Positions 34,299 to 42,927 are shown, counted from the first letter of the stretch. The stretch: 64,000 nucleotides of DNA from Solirubrobacter deserti (GCF_027587175.1 NZ_JAPCID010000032.1:1-64000), one strand, 5' to 3'. Numbers and translations: made by a program. Notes: generated by a model from the letters alone, not told the origin.

Positions 34299-35129
34299 AT
34301 GCCACGTCTCCCATGGCGCAAAGGCAAGCAGGACCGGCCTACGCAGATCTCGGAAGCGCTCCAGGCGGAGCTCGACGGCGACGTCGGGTTCATGTACCCC
34401 TGGGCGCTGACCGACCAGGTGCAGGTGGAAGCGATGCACCCGGAGCTGCCCAGCGTACATGCCACGCGGGAGGCGCTGATCGAGCCGCTCATGCGCGAGG
34501 CGCTGGCCTCCGGCGGCCGTGTGGTCGATCTGGGCGCGCACGAGGGCTACTTCTCGCACCGGGCGCTGGCCTGGGGCGCCGACTCGGTACTGGCTCTCGA
34601 CGTGCGCGAGATCGACACGCGCCGCGCCGAGCTCCTGCGCGACCACTTCTCGATCTCACCTGAGGCGCTGCAGGTGCGCACCGCGAGCGTCTACGACGTG
34701 GACCCCGCCGAGATCGGGCAGTTCGACGTCGTGCTCGTCCTCGGGTTGATCTACCACCTGGAGAATCCCATCGGCGCGCTGCGAGTGGCGGCGTCACTGG
34801 CCAAGCCTGGCGCGCTCGTCGTGGTGGAGTCACAGCTCACGCGGCAGGCGGAGCCGATCGAGCACGGCTGGGGCGTCACGGGCTGGGTGCTGCACGAGCC
34901 CGCTTCGTGGGCGGCGAGGCTCGAGCCGGCCGAGGAGCAGGAGCACACGCCGTTGTCCGCCTTCGGCGGGGTCATCTCGCTCGTTCCCAACCAGGCGGCG
35001 CTGCTGCAGGCGCTGCAGGTGGCCGGCGTTGACGACGTCAAGATCCTGAAAGCGGAACCCGACCACAACCCGCAGTACGTCGCGGTGGACCGCGTGGTCG
35101 TCGCCGGCCGGAAGACCGGCGCCGCGTGA
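34299..35129 (+). CDS. SAM-dependent methyltransferase (CmoB-like fold)
   Basis: The 276-residue protein has GRVVDLGAHEGYFSHRAL as SAM motif I, LALDVREIDTRRAELL, and DVVLVLGLIYHLENPIGAL, which recalls CmoB/DUF1698 enzymes. The EHTPLSAFGGVISLVPN segment is part of the C-terminal lid. The context (a GT before, a CmcI-like enzyme after, with GTGA overlap) points to sugar O-methylation, not tRNA modification. TAGGTT before the ATG (seven-base gap) includes the stop TAG of the preceding gene, so its promoter value is uncertain. Confidence 0.82.
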   Translation: MPRLPWRKGKQDRPTQISEALQAELDGDVGFMYPWALTDQVQVEAMHPELPSVHATREALIEPLMREALASGGRVVDLGAHEGYFSHRALAWGADSVLALDVREIDTRRAELLRDHFSISPEALQVRTASVYDVDPAEIGQFDVVLVLGLIYHLENPIGALRVAASLAKPGALVVVESQLTRQAEPIEHGWGVTGWVLHEPASWAARLEPAEEQEHTPLSAFGGVISLVPNQAALLQALQVAGVDDVKILKAEPDHNPQYVAVDRVVVAGRKTGAA

Positions 35130-35827
35130 GCGGCAAGCTGCCCCCACAGGTCGCCGTCGATCTCGAAGCGGGCGAGCTGCGCGACTACTGGGTCCGGCGC
35201 GCCCAGCAGCACACGCAGGACTCTTACGCGGGAGTCAACCTGAGTAAGTTCCCGGAGGACCTGCGTGTCTACGAGCACCTGCTCTGGCTCGCCGCCCCGG
35301 AAGTCGTCGTTGAACTAGGGGTGCAGTTCGGCGCCAGTAGCCTGTGGTTCCGCGACCGGCTCGCCACGCTGACTGCCTACGGCCGCGTGCAGGCGCCCGA
35401 GGTGATCGGGGTGGAGCTCGACACGAGCCTGGCGCTTCCGGCGCTCGAGCAGGCGGACCCGGGCTGGTCGAAGACGATCACCCTGCTCGAGGGAGACGTC
35501 CGCGATCCAGCCTTGGCGGCACAGGTCACGCACCTCGTGCGCGGTCGCTCGGTCCTCATCATCGAGGACTCCGCGCACGTCTACGACACGACCCGCGCGG
35601 CGCTCGAGCTCTACGCGCCGCTGGTCCGCCCCGGCGGCTACATGGTCGTCGAAGACGGGTGCGTGGACGTCGAGGCTTTGCGGCTCGAGGGATGGCCACG
35701 CGGCGTCCTGCCGGCACTGCGTGACTGGCTCGCCACGCCGGCAGGAAGCGAGTTCGAGGTCCGCCGTGATCTTGAGCTCTACGGGGTGACCTGTCACCCC
35801 GAGGGCTTCCTTCAGCGCCGGTCCTGA
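35126..35827 (+). CDS. CmcI-type cephalosporin hydroxylase/methyltransferase family protein
   Basis: This 233-residue protein starts at GTG 35126 in a GTGA overlap. KFPEDLRVYEHLLWLAAPEVVVELGVQFGASSLWFRD, GVELDTSLAL and IIEDSAHVYDTTRAALELYAPLVRPGGYMVVEDG match the CmcI/rhamnosyl O-methyltransferase family. The EDSAH acidic/His set is the magnesium site in those enzymes. In polysaccharide and glycolipid loci this family methylates rhamnose hydroxyls. It ends four bases from the opposing membrane GT gene. Confidence 0.85.
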   Translation: MSGKLPPQVAVDLEAGELRDYWVRRAQQHTQDSYAGVNLSKFPEDLRVYEHLLWLAAPEVVVELGVQFGASSLWFRDRLATLTAYGRVQAPEVIGVELDTSLALPALEQADPGWSKTITLLEGDVRDPALAAQVTHLVRGRSVLIIEDSAHVYDTTRAALELYAPLVRPGGYMVVEDGCVDVEALRLEGWPRGVLPALRDWLATPAGSEFEVRRDLELYGVTCHPEGFLQRRS

Positions 35828-35831
35828 CCTG

Positions 35832-37307
35832 CTACGCCGCGGGTGCCGGTGCCGGTTTTCTGGAGCGGCGCTGCAGCAGCCCGGCGGTCGCGAGCACGCC
35901 GCTGGTCCAGAGCAGGATCCCGGGAGGGATCCCGTAGCGGAAGTCGTAGGACAGCGTCATCGTCGGCGCGACGTAGAGCGCCAGGCTCATGAGGCCGAAC
36001 AGCAGGACGCCCATGCGGATCGGCCCACGCAGCAGCAAGGCGCCGAAGATAGCGAGAATCAGCGCGGTGACCAGCGCCAGCCGGTCGACACGGAACAACT
36101 GCTGATAAACACCCAGCGTCCTCGCGCCCGGGGCATGCACGCGTGTGCCGTCGTACTTGGGCTCTAGTCCGTTCGTGACCACCCGCTCGACGTCCGCGTT
36201 GCGCCATCCGAACGAGTTCAGCTCACGCGGCTGCCCGGAGTAGCCGCGCTGAATGCCCGCGCTCGGCTCCAGGTACCGCAGCAGGTCGGTCCCGACAGCG
36301 AGCGCGTAGTCGCCGGGCTGGTGGAGGATCGCCTGCTGGGCGAAGCGGCCGACGATGGCGCTCGTCTCGGGGTTCTGGTCCGGATACGCCTGGCGGGCGA
36401 TCGAGCTGGGCTCCCACGTGTAGTAGAAGACCCCGGGGCGCTTGGCCGGGTCGGTGTCCTCACACAGCGCGCGCGTCCCCTTGGGCGGCTCGAAGCGCGA
36501 GCAGTCGGCGAACGGGGCGACCCGGGCGTAGAGCTGCCATCCGCCCATCGCGGTCAGGCCGCTGTGGGGCCCGTCCTTGATCGCGTACGCGAGGAAGTAT
36601 CCGCCGAAGATGAGCGCGGCCCCGGCGACCACGGCGCCGGTGGTCCGCAGTCGCTGCCGCCACGGCCCGCCCACCCAGACGGCCGCGAAGACGATGACGA
36701 CCGGGATGGCGACGAAGCCCACGACCCGGGTGAGCGTCGCCGCGGCGCCGAAGCACCCGGCCGCCAGCAGCCAGCGCCGGTCAACGCGCGGCACGAGGCC
36801 GAAGACGGCGCTCGCGAGGGTGAGAATGATGACGTGGAGGAAGAGCACGTCCGACATGAACCAGTGCTCGATGTACAGCACGTCGCCGGACAACAGCGCG
36901 GCGGCCGCCGCGGCGGTCGCCGGCACGGGGGAAGCGCCCAGCCGGCGGGCCACGAGATAGACGACGACGCCGATGACGAGCCCCATCAGGTGCTGGACCG
37001 CGATCGTGAACCACACCTCATCCGTGACGACCCGCAGCGCCTTCAGGACTGCCGCATACCCGGCTGGCTGCCACTGGTCGCCGAAGATCGGCTCCGGGTT
37101 GACGCGCGCGAACCGAGGCGAGTCCATCGACGTCATCACGGCCGGGAAGTACAAGGGCATCGTCGCCGCGCGGATGACGGCGGCGACGGCCAGGAGGATC
37201 AGGAACGGCCGGTCCTCACGACCGAGGCCGAGACGCAGTCGGCGGCCGCGCGCCCGAGACGGCGTGGGCGCTCCATCGGAAACCGAGGTCGACGCGGTCG
37301 TGGACAT
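35832..37307 (-). CDS. Polytopic membrane glycosyltransferase-like protein (GT39/PMT-like)
   Basis: A 491-residue protein with about ten helices. The first external loop has PAVMTSMDSPRFARV and GDQWQPAGYAAVLKALRVV, the D-S plus W-x-P-G-Y pattern of GT-C dolichol-phosphate mannosyltransferase-like proteins. LYIEHWFMSDVLFLHVII follows, typical of this group. A long loop (about 265-380) holds three cysteines and faces outside. It sits alone, the last gene of the leftward run that starts with the transketolase cassette, with its own likely promoter at 37315-37320. Confidence 0.78.
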   Translation of the reverse strand: MSTTASTSVSDGAPTPSRARGRRLRLGLGREDRPFLILLAVAAVIRAATMPLYFPAVMTSMDSPRFARVNPEPIFGDQWQPAGYAAVLKALRVVTDEVWFTIAVQHLMGLVIGVVVYLVARRLGASPVPATAAAAAALLSGDVLYIEHWFMSDVLFLHVIILTLASAVFGLVPRVDRRWLLAAGCFGAAATLTRVVGFVAIPVVIVFAAVWVGGPWRQRLRTTGAVVAGAALIFGGYFLAYAIKDGPHSGLTAMGGWQLYARVAPFADCSRFEPPKGTRALCEDTDPAKRPGVFYYTWEPSSIARQAYPDQNPETSAIVGRFAQQAILHQPGDYALAVGTDLLRYLEPSAGIQRGYSGQPRELNSFGWRNADVERVVTNGLEPKYDGTRVHAPGARTLGVYQQLFRVDRLALVTALILAIFGALLLRGPIRMGVLLFGLMSLALYVAPTMTLSYDFRYGIPPGILLWTSGVLATAGLLQRRSRKPAPAPAA

Positions 37308-37314
37308 GGCTGGC

Positions 37315-37320
37315 AGGCTA
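37315..37320 (-). promoter_or_regulatory. Candidate leaderless -10 element
   Basis: TAGCCT on the minus strand ends seven bases before ATG 37307, with no ribosome site between. It lies in the 21-base gap after the epimerase gene and is not part of a stop codon. Confidence 0.5.
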
Positions 37321-37328
37321 GCGACGCC

Positions 37329-38288
37329 TCAGCGCCGCGCGACCGACGCGTAGCGAGCCAGCCGATCGGGGTCTGAGGCAAGCCAGTCGGCCAGATCGCG
37401 GAAGCCTTCCCGCAGGTCCGTGGAGGCGCGCCAGCCGAGCGCGGTCTCGATCCGCCGGGGGTCGGAGACCCACACGCTCGTGTCCCAACTACGCGCCGCG
37501 GTCGAGCCCCACTGCGGCTCGGCTTCGATGGCGAGCACCTCGCGCGCGATCGCGACGATCTCGCGCAGCGTGGTCTGCCGGCCGCTGCCGAGGTTCAGCA
37601 CGACCCCGGGTTCGAGGTCCGGCGCCTGCGCGGCCCGGACGAACGCGTCACAGGCGTCGTCGACGTGCACGAAGTCGCGCGCGGTCTCGGGCGCCACCAG
37701 CGGCGGCAGCTCCCCGCGCAGGCCGCGGACGGCCAGCGTCGGCATCAGGCGCCCCGGGTCTTCCCAGGGGCCGTAGATCGAATAGAGCCGCAGCGTCGCC
37801 ACCCGCGCGACTGCACGCTGGCCGACGAAGCTGCAGTAGTGCGTGGCCGCGGCCTTGCCGACCGCGTACGTGCTGTTGGGCGCGAGCGCCTCGTCCTCGA
37901 CCGGCGGATGGTCCTTGAGGCCGTACTCCGAGGACGAACCGGCGTGGATGAACGCCTGCGCTCCCGCGTCGAGCGCGGCGTCGAGCAGCGCCGCCGTCCC
38001 GAGCACGTTGACCGCGAGGATCGGCTGCGTCTCGGTCTGCCACGAGTACGCGCCGTGCGCGGCCAGGTGAAACACCCAGTCCGGCCGCGCGCGCCCGACG
38101 AGGCGGGCGATGGCCTCGGCATCCGCCAGGTCGACCTCGTGGAGCTCGATGTCCGCGCGCACGTCTTCCAGCCGCCACGGCTGCCCCCCGGGGCGGCCGG
38201 TCGCGTGGACCTCGTGGCCCTCGGCCAGCAGCCGCCGGACGAGAGTGGCGCCGACGAAACCGCCGGCGCCGGTGACGAGCGCGCGGAT
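37329..38288 (-). CDS. NAD-dependent sugar-nucleotide epimerase/dehydratase, apparent ATC start
   Basis: From ATC 38288 the protein reads RALVTGAGGFVGATLVRRLLAEGHEV, a complete SDR N-terminus. The first normal start (GTG 38162) lies inside the fold and removes the NAD motif. An AGGAG site sits six bases before the ATC, and the frame has no ATG, GTG, TTG or CTG between the upstream stop and the motif. Other marks: FHLAAHGAYSW, HAGSSSEYG, STYAVGKAAATHYC (active-site Tyr/Lys) and RDFVHVDDACDAFV. 319 residues. It probably reshapes the product of the split-transketolase pathway or a shared NDP-sugar. It follows the sulfotransferase gene closely. Confidence 0.83.
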   Translation of the reverse strand: MRALVTGAGGFVGATLVRRLLAEGHEVHATGRPGGQPWRLEDVRADIELHEVDLADAEAIARLVGRARPDWVFHLAAHGAYSWQTETQPILAVNVLGTAALLDAALDAGAQAFIHAGSSSEYGLKDHPPVEDEALAPNSTYAVGKAAATHYCSFVGQRAVARVATLRLYSIYGPWEDPGRLMPTLAVRGLRGELPPLVAPETARDFVHVDDACDAFVRAAQAPDLEPGVVLNLGSGRQTTLREIVAIAREVLAIEAEPQWGSTAARSWDTSVWVSDPRRIETALGWRASTDLREGFRDLADWLASDPDRLARYASVARR

Positions 38289-38297
38289 CGCCCGCTC

Positions 38298-39260
38298 CTA
38301 GACGGTCAGCGCGACCGGCTCTGAGGCCTGGCCGTCTTCGAGGAAGCTCTCGTAGCCGAGCGGCGCGAGCAGGTCGTGGGCGATGTTGCGGACCTGGGTC
38401 TGCTCGTCGTCGGAGAGCTCGTTGGCCGTCGCCAGGTTCGCTTCCGGCGTCGCCGTGCGGATCGTGCCCCACGGGTAGACCTCGGTCAGCTCCTTGCTGT
38501 TCCAGGACGGAACGGCGAGCGAGTCGGCCGAGCGCAGGCCCATCGGCTCCAGGACCTGGGTCGTCAGCGTGCCCACGGAGTCCGCCATGACGTCCTCGGC
38601 GCGCACGATGTGCATGCGCTCGGGGAAGGCGCGCTTGGCGGCCAGCGCGGCGTTCTGGTTGACGTTCCAGCGCAGGATGTACTCGCGCAGGGGCAGCGGC
38701 ACCGGGCGCTTCTTGGTGTCGGCGTACGCGGACCACGGGTTGCGGACCACGTGCAGGAAGTGCGCGTTCGGCATGTCCGAGAGGATCTTCTCGGCGTCGA
38801 TCACGATGATCGGCGAGTAGCCGACGTAGAACTCCTCCTCGCCCGTCTGGACGTTGTCCTTCCACGCCTTGTGCGTGGCCTCGAAGAACGCCGCCACGTT
38901 GTTCGCGCGCGAGCGCCCGGTCTTCTCGATGATCGAGAGGTAGATGTCGCGCCGCTCATCGTCGTTCATGTCGAACGGCTCGTGGCGGAACTTCGACACG
39001 TGCGGCGTGCGCGAGCGCACCTTGCCCTCTTCGTCGATGATCGCGTGGTAATCCTGCGCCGGCGTGGCGTCGAGCAGGAACTCGGGCCAGCGGTACTTGA
39101 CGGGGAACATCGAGGTGAACCCGTCCTGGACGTGCCGCGAACCGGGCTGCGACTCGAAGGGGTAGACGTAGAGCTGAGGATGGCCGTCGAGGAAGCGGTG
39201 GGTCGTGTTGCCCCCGTTTTCGTACATCGCGCCGAGCATCAGCAGCTTGAAGTCACTCAT
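38298..39260 (-). CDS. Sulfotransferase-family protein
   Basis: This 320-residue protein has FKLLMLGAMYENGGNTTHRFLDGHPQL at the N-terminus, a variant of the PAPS 5'-phosphate loop (GGNTTH in place of SGTT). It has AHFLHVVRNPWSAYADTKKR as the 3'-phosphate motif and a C-terminal YESFL. It should move sulfate from PAPS to a sugar hydroxyl. Coupling by ATGA to the DUF4915-like gene, and membership of the transketolase-GT2 cassette, suggest it acts on that pathway's glycan. The unusual P-loop leaves some doubt about the cofactor. Confidence 0.82.
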   Translation of the reverse strand: MSDFKLLMLGAMYENGGNTTHRFLDGHPQLYVYPFESQPGSRHVQDGFTSMFPVKYRWPEFLLDATPAQDYHAIIDEEGKVRSRTPHVSKFRHEPFDMNDDERRDIYLSIIEKTGRSRANNVAAFFEATHKAWKDNVQTGEEEFYVGYSPIIVIDAEKILSDMPNAHFLHVVRNPWSAYADTKKRPVPLPLREYILRWNVNQNAALAAKRAFPERMHIVRAEDVMADSVGTLTTQVLEPMGLRSADSLAVPSWNSKELTEVYPWGTIRTATPEANLATANELSDDEQTQVRNIAHDLLAPLGYESFLEDGQASEPVALTV

Positions 39261-40450
39261 CGTTGTTCTCCTTGGAAGTCGAAGGCGTAGAAGAGCCGTC
39301 GCGTGCGGTCGGGCGCGGGACGCGCTGACCGGAACGGGAAGCCGAGCGTGAAGTCGCGCGGCAACGCCTCAACGGCGAAGATCTGATTACCGTAGGGCCA
39401 GCGGACGCTGCCCACGATCTGGCCCGAGGCAAGGTCCACCGCGTGCAGCCCGCACACGCTGCGATCGACGTCCAGCCCCGGGGCGTACTGTCGAAAGCGG
39501 GGGATCACCCGCGAGGACGCGACGAACGCGATGCCCTCCGCGAAGGCGAGCCCGCGCGTCCAGCCGGGCAGCTGCGCGACGGTGGTGAACTGCTCGCCCT
39601 CCAGGCGGCAGAGCTCGCCGTAGCCGCTGTTGTCCACCCACACCGCGCCCTCGTGAAGCCGGGCGGAGTGCGGGCGGGTGAGGCCGCTCGCGACCGGCTC
39701 GCGGGTGGCGCCGCTGAAGATCACGCCGCGCCCGTCCACCGGCCAGTTCTTGTGCCCCGGGCGGCGCTGGGAAGGCGCCGCCTGGGAGGCCGAGAAGAAG
39801 CTGCCCTCGAGGTCTGGTCCGGCCGCGATCGAGTTCAGCTGCAGGTAGTTGCGCCCGATGTCCGGCTTGCCTTCGCGTTCGACGCTGCCCGGCCACCACG
39901 CGAGCCGGTGTCCGCCGTGCTCGAGCAGCTCGACGACGGCGTTCTGCCCGACGGAGTTCGCGTGCAGCTTGCCGCCGACGAGCGCGAGATCGTGGATGTA
40001 CAGCGCACCGGGCAAGAAGCGCGAGCGAGCGGGCAGCAGCGGACGGCCGGTCAGCTCGCCGGGGTACGGCATGTCCGCCCGTGGGAGCGCGCCGCAAACG
40101 GGCTCCAGGTCGAAGATCTGGTTCGGGTTGCGCGTCGCGGCGACGTGCACGATCCCGCGCTCATGGTCGACCGCCAGCCCCGACGGGTGAGGAAGCCGCA
40201 GGTGCGACTGCACCGGCTTGCCTTCCTCAACGCTGAGGGCGACCACCAGGTGCTCGTACTCGCGCGTGACGATCAGCGTCAACTCGAGGCGGTCGAGCAG
40301 CTCCCAGAACGCGCGGTCGGCGCGGCTCTTGAGCAGGTCCGGGTCGACGCTGCCGATGCCCTCCCATCCCGACACGACCTCGGCGGGATCGCGCCACGCG
40401 GCGCCGTGCTCCGCCCAGCGCGGTTCCAGCTCGGTCGCGGTCGGGGTCAT
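39257..40450 (-). CDS. DUF4915/TIGR03032-like protein
   Basis: The 397-residue protein has no signal peptide and no membrane helix. It seems to be a six-bladed propeller-like protein: SHLRLPHPSGLAVDHERGIVHVAAT, LYIHDLALVGGKLHANSVGQNAVVEL and GLTRPHSARLHEGAVWVDNSGYGELCRL resemble the TIGR03032 signature (PHSPRWHxGxLWxxxSGxG). Function is unknown in the family, which often lies beside sulfotransferases and TPR/GT proteins. It overlaps the GT2 stop and the sulfotransferase start by ATGA on both sides. The first 70 residues form a separate helical part. Confidence 0.75.
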   Translation of the reverse strand: MTPTATELEPRWAEHGAAWRDPAEVVSGWEGIGSVDPDLLKSRADRAFWELLDRLELTLIVTREYEHLVVALSVEEGKPVQSHLRLPHPSGLAVDHERGIVHVAATRNPNQIFDLEPVCGALPRADMPYPGELTGRPLLPARSRFLPGALYIHDLALVGGKLHANSVGQNAVVELLEHGGHRLAWWPGSVEREGKPDIGRNYLQLNSIAAGPDLEGSFFSASQAAPSQRRPGHKNWPVDGRGVIFSGATREPVASGLTRPHSARLHEGAVWVDNSGYGELCRLEGEQFTTVAQLPGWTRGLAFAEGIAFVASSRVIPRFRQYAPGLDVDRSVCGLHAVDLASGQIVGSVRWPYGNQIFAVEALPRDFTLGFPFRSARPAPDRTRRLFYAFDFQGEQR

Positions 40451-41145
40451 GGCATCTTCCCGTACCGGCGGCGCAGCTCGAGCGCCCCGCGGTACATACG
40501 CACCCCGGAGGCGTAGTTGGTCGTGGACGTCCCGCCGTGGCGCTGCGTGCTGAGCACGGGCACCTCGACGATCGGGTACCCCTCGCGGCGGCAGATGACG
40601 TTGAACTCCGCGTCGATCAGGTCGTCCTCGCGCTCGAGATCGAGCAGGCGGGCGAACGAGCGCGGGAAGATCTTCGGCGTGCCGTTGATGTCCCACACCG
40701 GCAGGTCGAACAGCGCGCGGACCTCGAGGTTGTATACCAGCGAGCCCGCACGGCGGCGCCAGTTGTCGCGGATCTTGCGATTGGCCTTGACCACGACGTT
40801 CGGGAACGCGCGCGAGTACGAGGCGCACAACGCGAGGATCTCCGGCGACGTGCGGGCGGTGTTCGTGTAGCCGATCGTCTCGCCGGTGACCTCGCGCAGG
40901 CCCGCACGGACAGCCTTGCCCCAGCCGCCCTGCGCACCGAGGTCGATCGTCTTGACGCCCTCGTGGTCCGCGGTCAGCTCCTGGCAGATCGCGACCGAGT
41001 TGTCCCGGCAGCCGTTCGTGACCAGCATCAGCTCGTACGTGCCGCCGAGCCGGTCGAGCATCGTCGTGTACCCCTCGACGACGCCGCGGATGTGATCCTC
41101 CTGGTTGTAGACCGGGAGGACGATGGAGAGGTTCGGCGCGCTCAC
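40447..41145 (-). CDS. GT2-fold protein lacking the DxD metal site
   Basis: This 232-residue protein has LSIVLPVYNQEDHIRGVVEGY, MLVTNGCRDNSVAI and WGKAVRAGLREVTGETIGYTNTARTSPE. The normal acidic pair (DADxxDPPE) is replaced by TNTARTSPE. A DINGTPKIFPRSF segment and DLIDAEFNVICRREGY are retained as in DPM1-type enzymes. It may bind nucleotide sugar without metal, work by another mechanism, or be regulatory. Its place between transketolase and DUF4915-like genes (ATGA/GTGA overlaps on both sides) means it is a fixed part of the cassette. Confidence 0.8.
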   Translation of the reverse strand: MSAPNLSIVLPVYNQEDHIRGVVEGYTTMLDRLGGTYELMLVTNGCRDNSVAICQELTADHEGVKTIDLGAQGGWGKAVRAGLREVTGETIGYTNTARTSPEILALCASYSRAFPNVVVKANRKIRDNWRRRAGSLVYNLEVRALFDLPVWDINGTPKIFPRSFARLLDLEREDDLIDAEFNVICRREGYPIVEVPVLSTQRHGGTSTTNYASGVRMYRGALELRRRYGKMP

Positions 41146-42068
41146 CTGCCGGAGGGCTGGAGCGCGATCTGAACGGTCTCGGCGATGCGCTCTGCCGAGA
41201 GGCCGTGCTCCTCGTTGAGGTAGCCGACGGTTCCCGTCACGCCGCGCGGCATGTCCCGCACACCGCAGCGGATGAGGCGGGAGTCCAGGCCGTGCTCGGC
41301 GATCACCTCGGCCGTGAACGTGCCGATGCCGCCGTTGACGTAGTGCGACTCGATCGTCACCGCCAACCGGATGTCCGCCAGCAACTCCGCGAGGTCTTCC
41401 TCGGGGGACGGGTTGAGCGACGAGATCACGGCCACGGTGGCGCCGATGTCGGCCTCGTTGAGGCGGTCGGCGGCTTCGGTTGCCTGGCGTGCCATCGGGC
41501 CGAGCGCGATCAGCGCGACGTCACGGCCGCTGCCGATGAGCGCGGCGCGCCCGAGCTCGAAGCGGCCTTCGAGGCCCGGGATGCCTTGGGCCTCTTTGCC
41601 GACGCGGAAGTACACCGGGCGGTCGAGATCGGCCGTGGCCTCCAGCGCCGCCGCGGCCTGCGCCGGGTCGGCCGGGACGACGATCGTCACGCCGGGCTGG
41701 AGGCGCATCACGCCGACGTCCTCGAGCGCGTAGTGCGAGACGCCGTTGTGGCCGTAGTCGAGGCCGCCGCCGACGCCCACGATCCGGACCGGCAGCTGGT
41801 GCAGCGCCGGCCCGTTGCGGATGAACTCGTACGGGCGCAGAGAGGCGAACGTGGCGATCGAGTACGCGAACGGCACCATGCCGGCCTCGGCCAGGCCGGT
41901 CGCGACGCCGATCATGTTCTGCTCCGCGACGCCGACGTTGAAAAAGCGGTCCGGGAAGCGCTCCGCGAACGGCTCGAGCACGGTGAATCCGAGATCGCCG
42001 GTGAGCAGCGCGACGCGATCGTCGCGCTCGGCGAGCTGCAGGATGCCCTGGGCGAACTGCGGCCTCAT
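41142..42068 (-). CDS. Transketolase C-terminal half (pyrimidine-binding and C domains)
   Basis: 308 residues: FAQGILQLAERDDRVALLTGDLGF, RFFNVGVAEQNMIGVATGLAEAG (the catalytic Glu of AEQNM that activates thiamine), FASLRPYEFIRNGPAL and SHYALEDVGVMR. With the protein from 42065-42868 it makes a full two-subunit transketolase. Split forms in sugar-nucleotide clusters move a two-carbon unit to build branched or shortened sugars; others serve the pentose pathway. ATGA overlap with its partner. I start at ATG 42068; a longer frame runs through the partner gene. Confidence 0.92.
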   Translation of the reverse strand: MRPQFAQGILQLAERDDRVALLTGDLGFTVLEPFAERFPDRFFNVGVAEQNMIGVATGLAEAGMVPFAYSIATFASLRPYEFIRNGPALHQLPVRIVGVGGGLDYGHNGVSHYALEDVGVMRLQPGVTIVVPADPAQAAAALEATADLDRPVYFRVGKEAQGIPGLEGRFELGRAALIGSGRDVALIALGPMARQATEAADRLNEADIGATVAVISSLNPSPEEDLAELLADIRLAVTIESHYVNGGIGTFTAEVIAEHGLDSRLIRCGVRDMPRGVTGTVGYLNEEHGLSAERIAETVQIALQPSGR

Positions 42069-42868
42069 CGCGCGGCCTCCAACTGCTCGACGGCCGACGC
42101 GTACTGGTGTTCGTCCAGTGGCCAGTAGTGCCACTCGATCTTGGACTCCATGAAGTCCACGCCGTAGCCGAAGGTAGTGTTGGCCAGCAGCACGTGCGGC
42201 GGGCCCTGCTCGACATCGAGGCCGGCGATGGTGCGCTCGAGCGTCTCCGTGTCGTGGCCATCGACCTCGTGCACGTCCCAGCCGAACGCGCCGAAGCGGT
42301 CTGCGAGCGGATGCAGGTCGATCACGTCGCGCGTGTAACCGAGCGCCTGCTGGCCGTTGACGTCGACGATCGCGACCAGATTGGACAACTTGTGGTGGGC
42401 GGCGAACATCACGGCCTCCCAGATCGAGCCTTCATTGAGCTCGGCGTCGCTCAGCACCGCGAAGGAACGGCGCTTGGACCGCTGCATTCGCGCGGCGAGC
42501 GCCGCGCCCGCAGCGAGCGAGAGGCCCTGGCCGAGCGAGCCCGTCGAGAAGTCGATGCCCGGCACCGGGTGCTCCGGGTGGCAGCCGAGCGGACTGCCGT
42601 CGGCGCAGTAGGTGTCGAGATCTTCAGCGCTCAGGTGACCGGCCTCGTGCAGCGCGGCGTAGAGCGCGAGCGCGGCGTGACCCTTCGACAGGACGAAGCG
42701 GTCGCGGTCCGGATCGTCCGGAGTGCCGTTCATCGTCGTGCCGAAGAGCACGGCGAGCAGATCGGACACCGAGAGCGCGGAGCCGATGTGGCCGACGTGT
42801 GCGCGCCGGGACTGATCGATGACCGTGCGGCGGATCGCCGCACCGATGCTGGCAGCAGAGGTTCCCAT
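42065..42868 (-). CDS. Transketolase N-terminal half (thiamine diphosphate-binding)
   Basis: 267 residues, with SRRAHVGHIGSALSVSDLLAVLFG, DRDRFVLSKGHAALALYAAL and STGSLGQGLSLAAGAALAARM. The ThDP/metal motif reads AVLSDAELNEGSIWEAVMFA (GD replaced by SD) and ends with IVDVNGQQ. GYGVDFMESKIEWHYWPLDEHQY is the usual end of split transketolase A subunits. It is the first gene of a coupled cassette running to 37329. The separate housekeeping transketolase must lie elsewhere in the genome. Confidence 0.9.
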   Translation of the reverse strand: MGTSAASIGAAIRRTVIDQSRRAHVGHIGSALSVSDLLAVLFGTTMNGTPDDPDRDRFVLSKGHAALALYAALHEAGHLSAEDLDTYCADGSPLGCHPEHPVPGIDFSTGSLGQGLSLAAGAALAARMQRSKRRSFAVLSDAELNEGSIWEAVMFAAHHKLSNLVAIVDVNGQQALGYTRDVIDLHPLADRFGAFGWDVHEVDGHDTETLERTIAGLDVEQGPPHVLLANTTFGYGVDFMESKIEWHYWPLDEHQYASAVEQLEAAR

Positions 42869-42921
42869 GCGAGAGCGCCGAGCCCTCGAACCAGAGGCTC
42901 AGGAGGGCGTCGCGCGGCGCC

Positions 42922-42927
42922 AGCATA
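42922..42927 (-). promoter_or_regulatory. Weak candidate -10 element for the transketolase cassette
   Basis: TATGCT on the minus strand within TTGATATGCT lies about 54 bases before ATG 42868. No -35 element is evident. The 165-base divergent gap from 42869 to 43033 is the most likely place for a regulated promoter of this cassette. Confidence 0.3.

Noticed and set aside
32408-34492. Minus-strand open frame (694 codons)
   Set aside because: It is antisense to the GT fusion gene, with no motif or start site.
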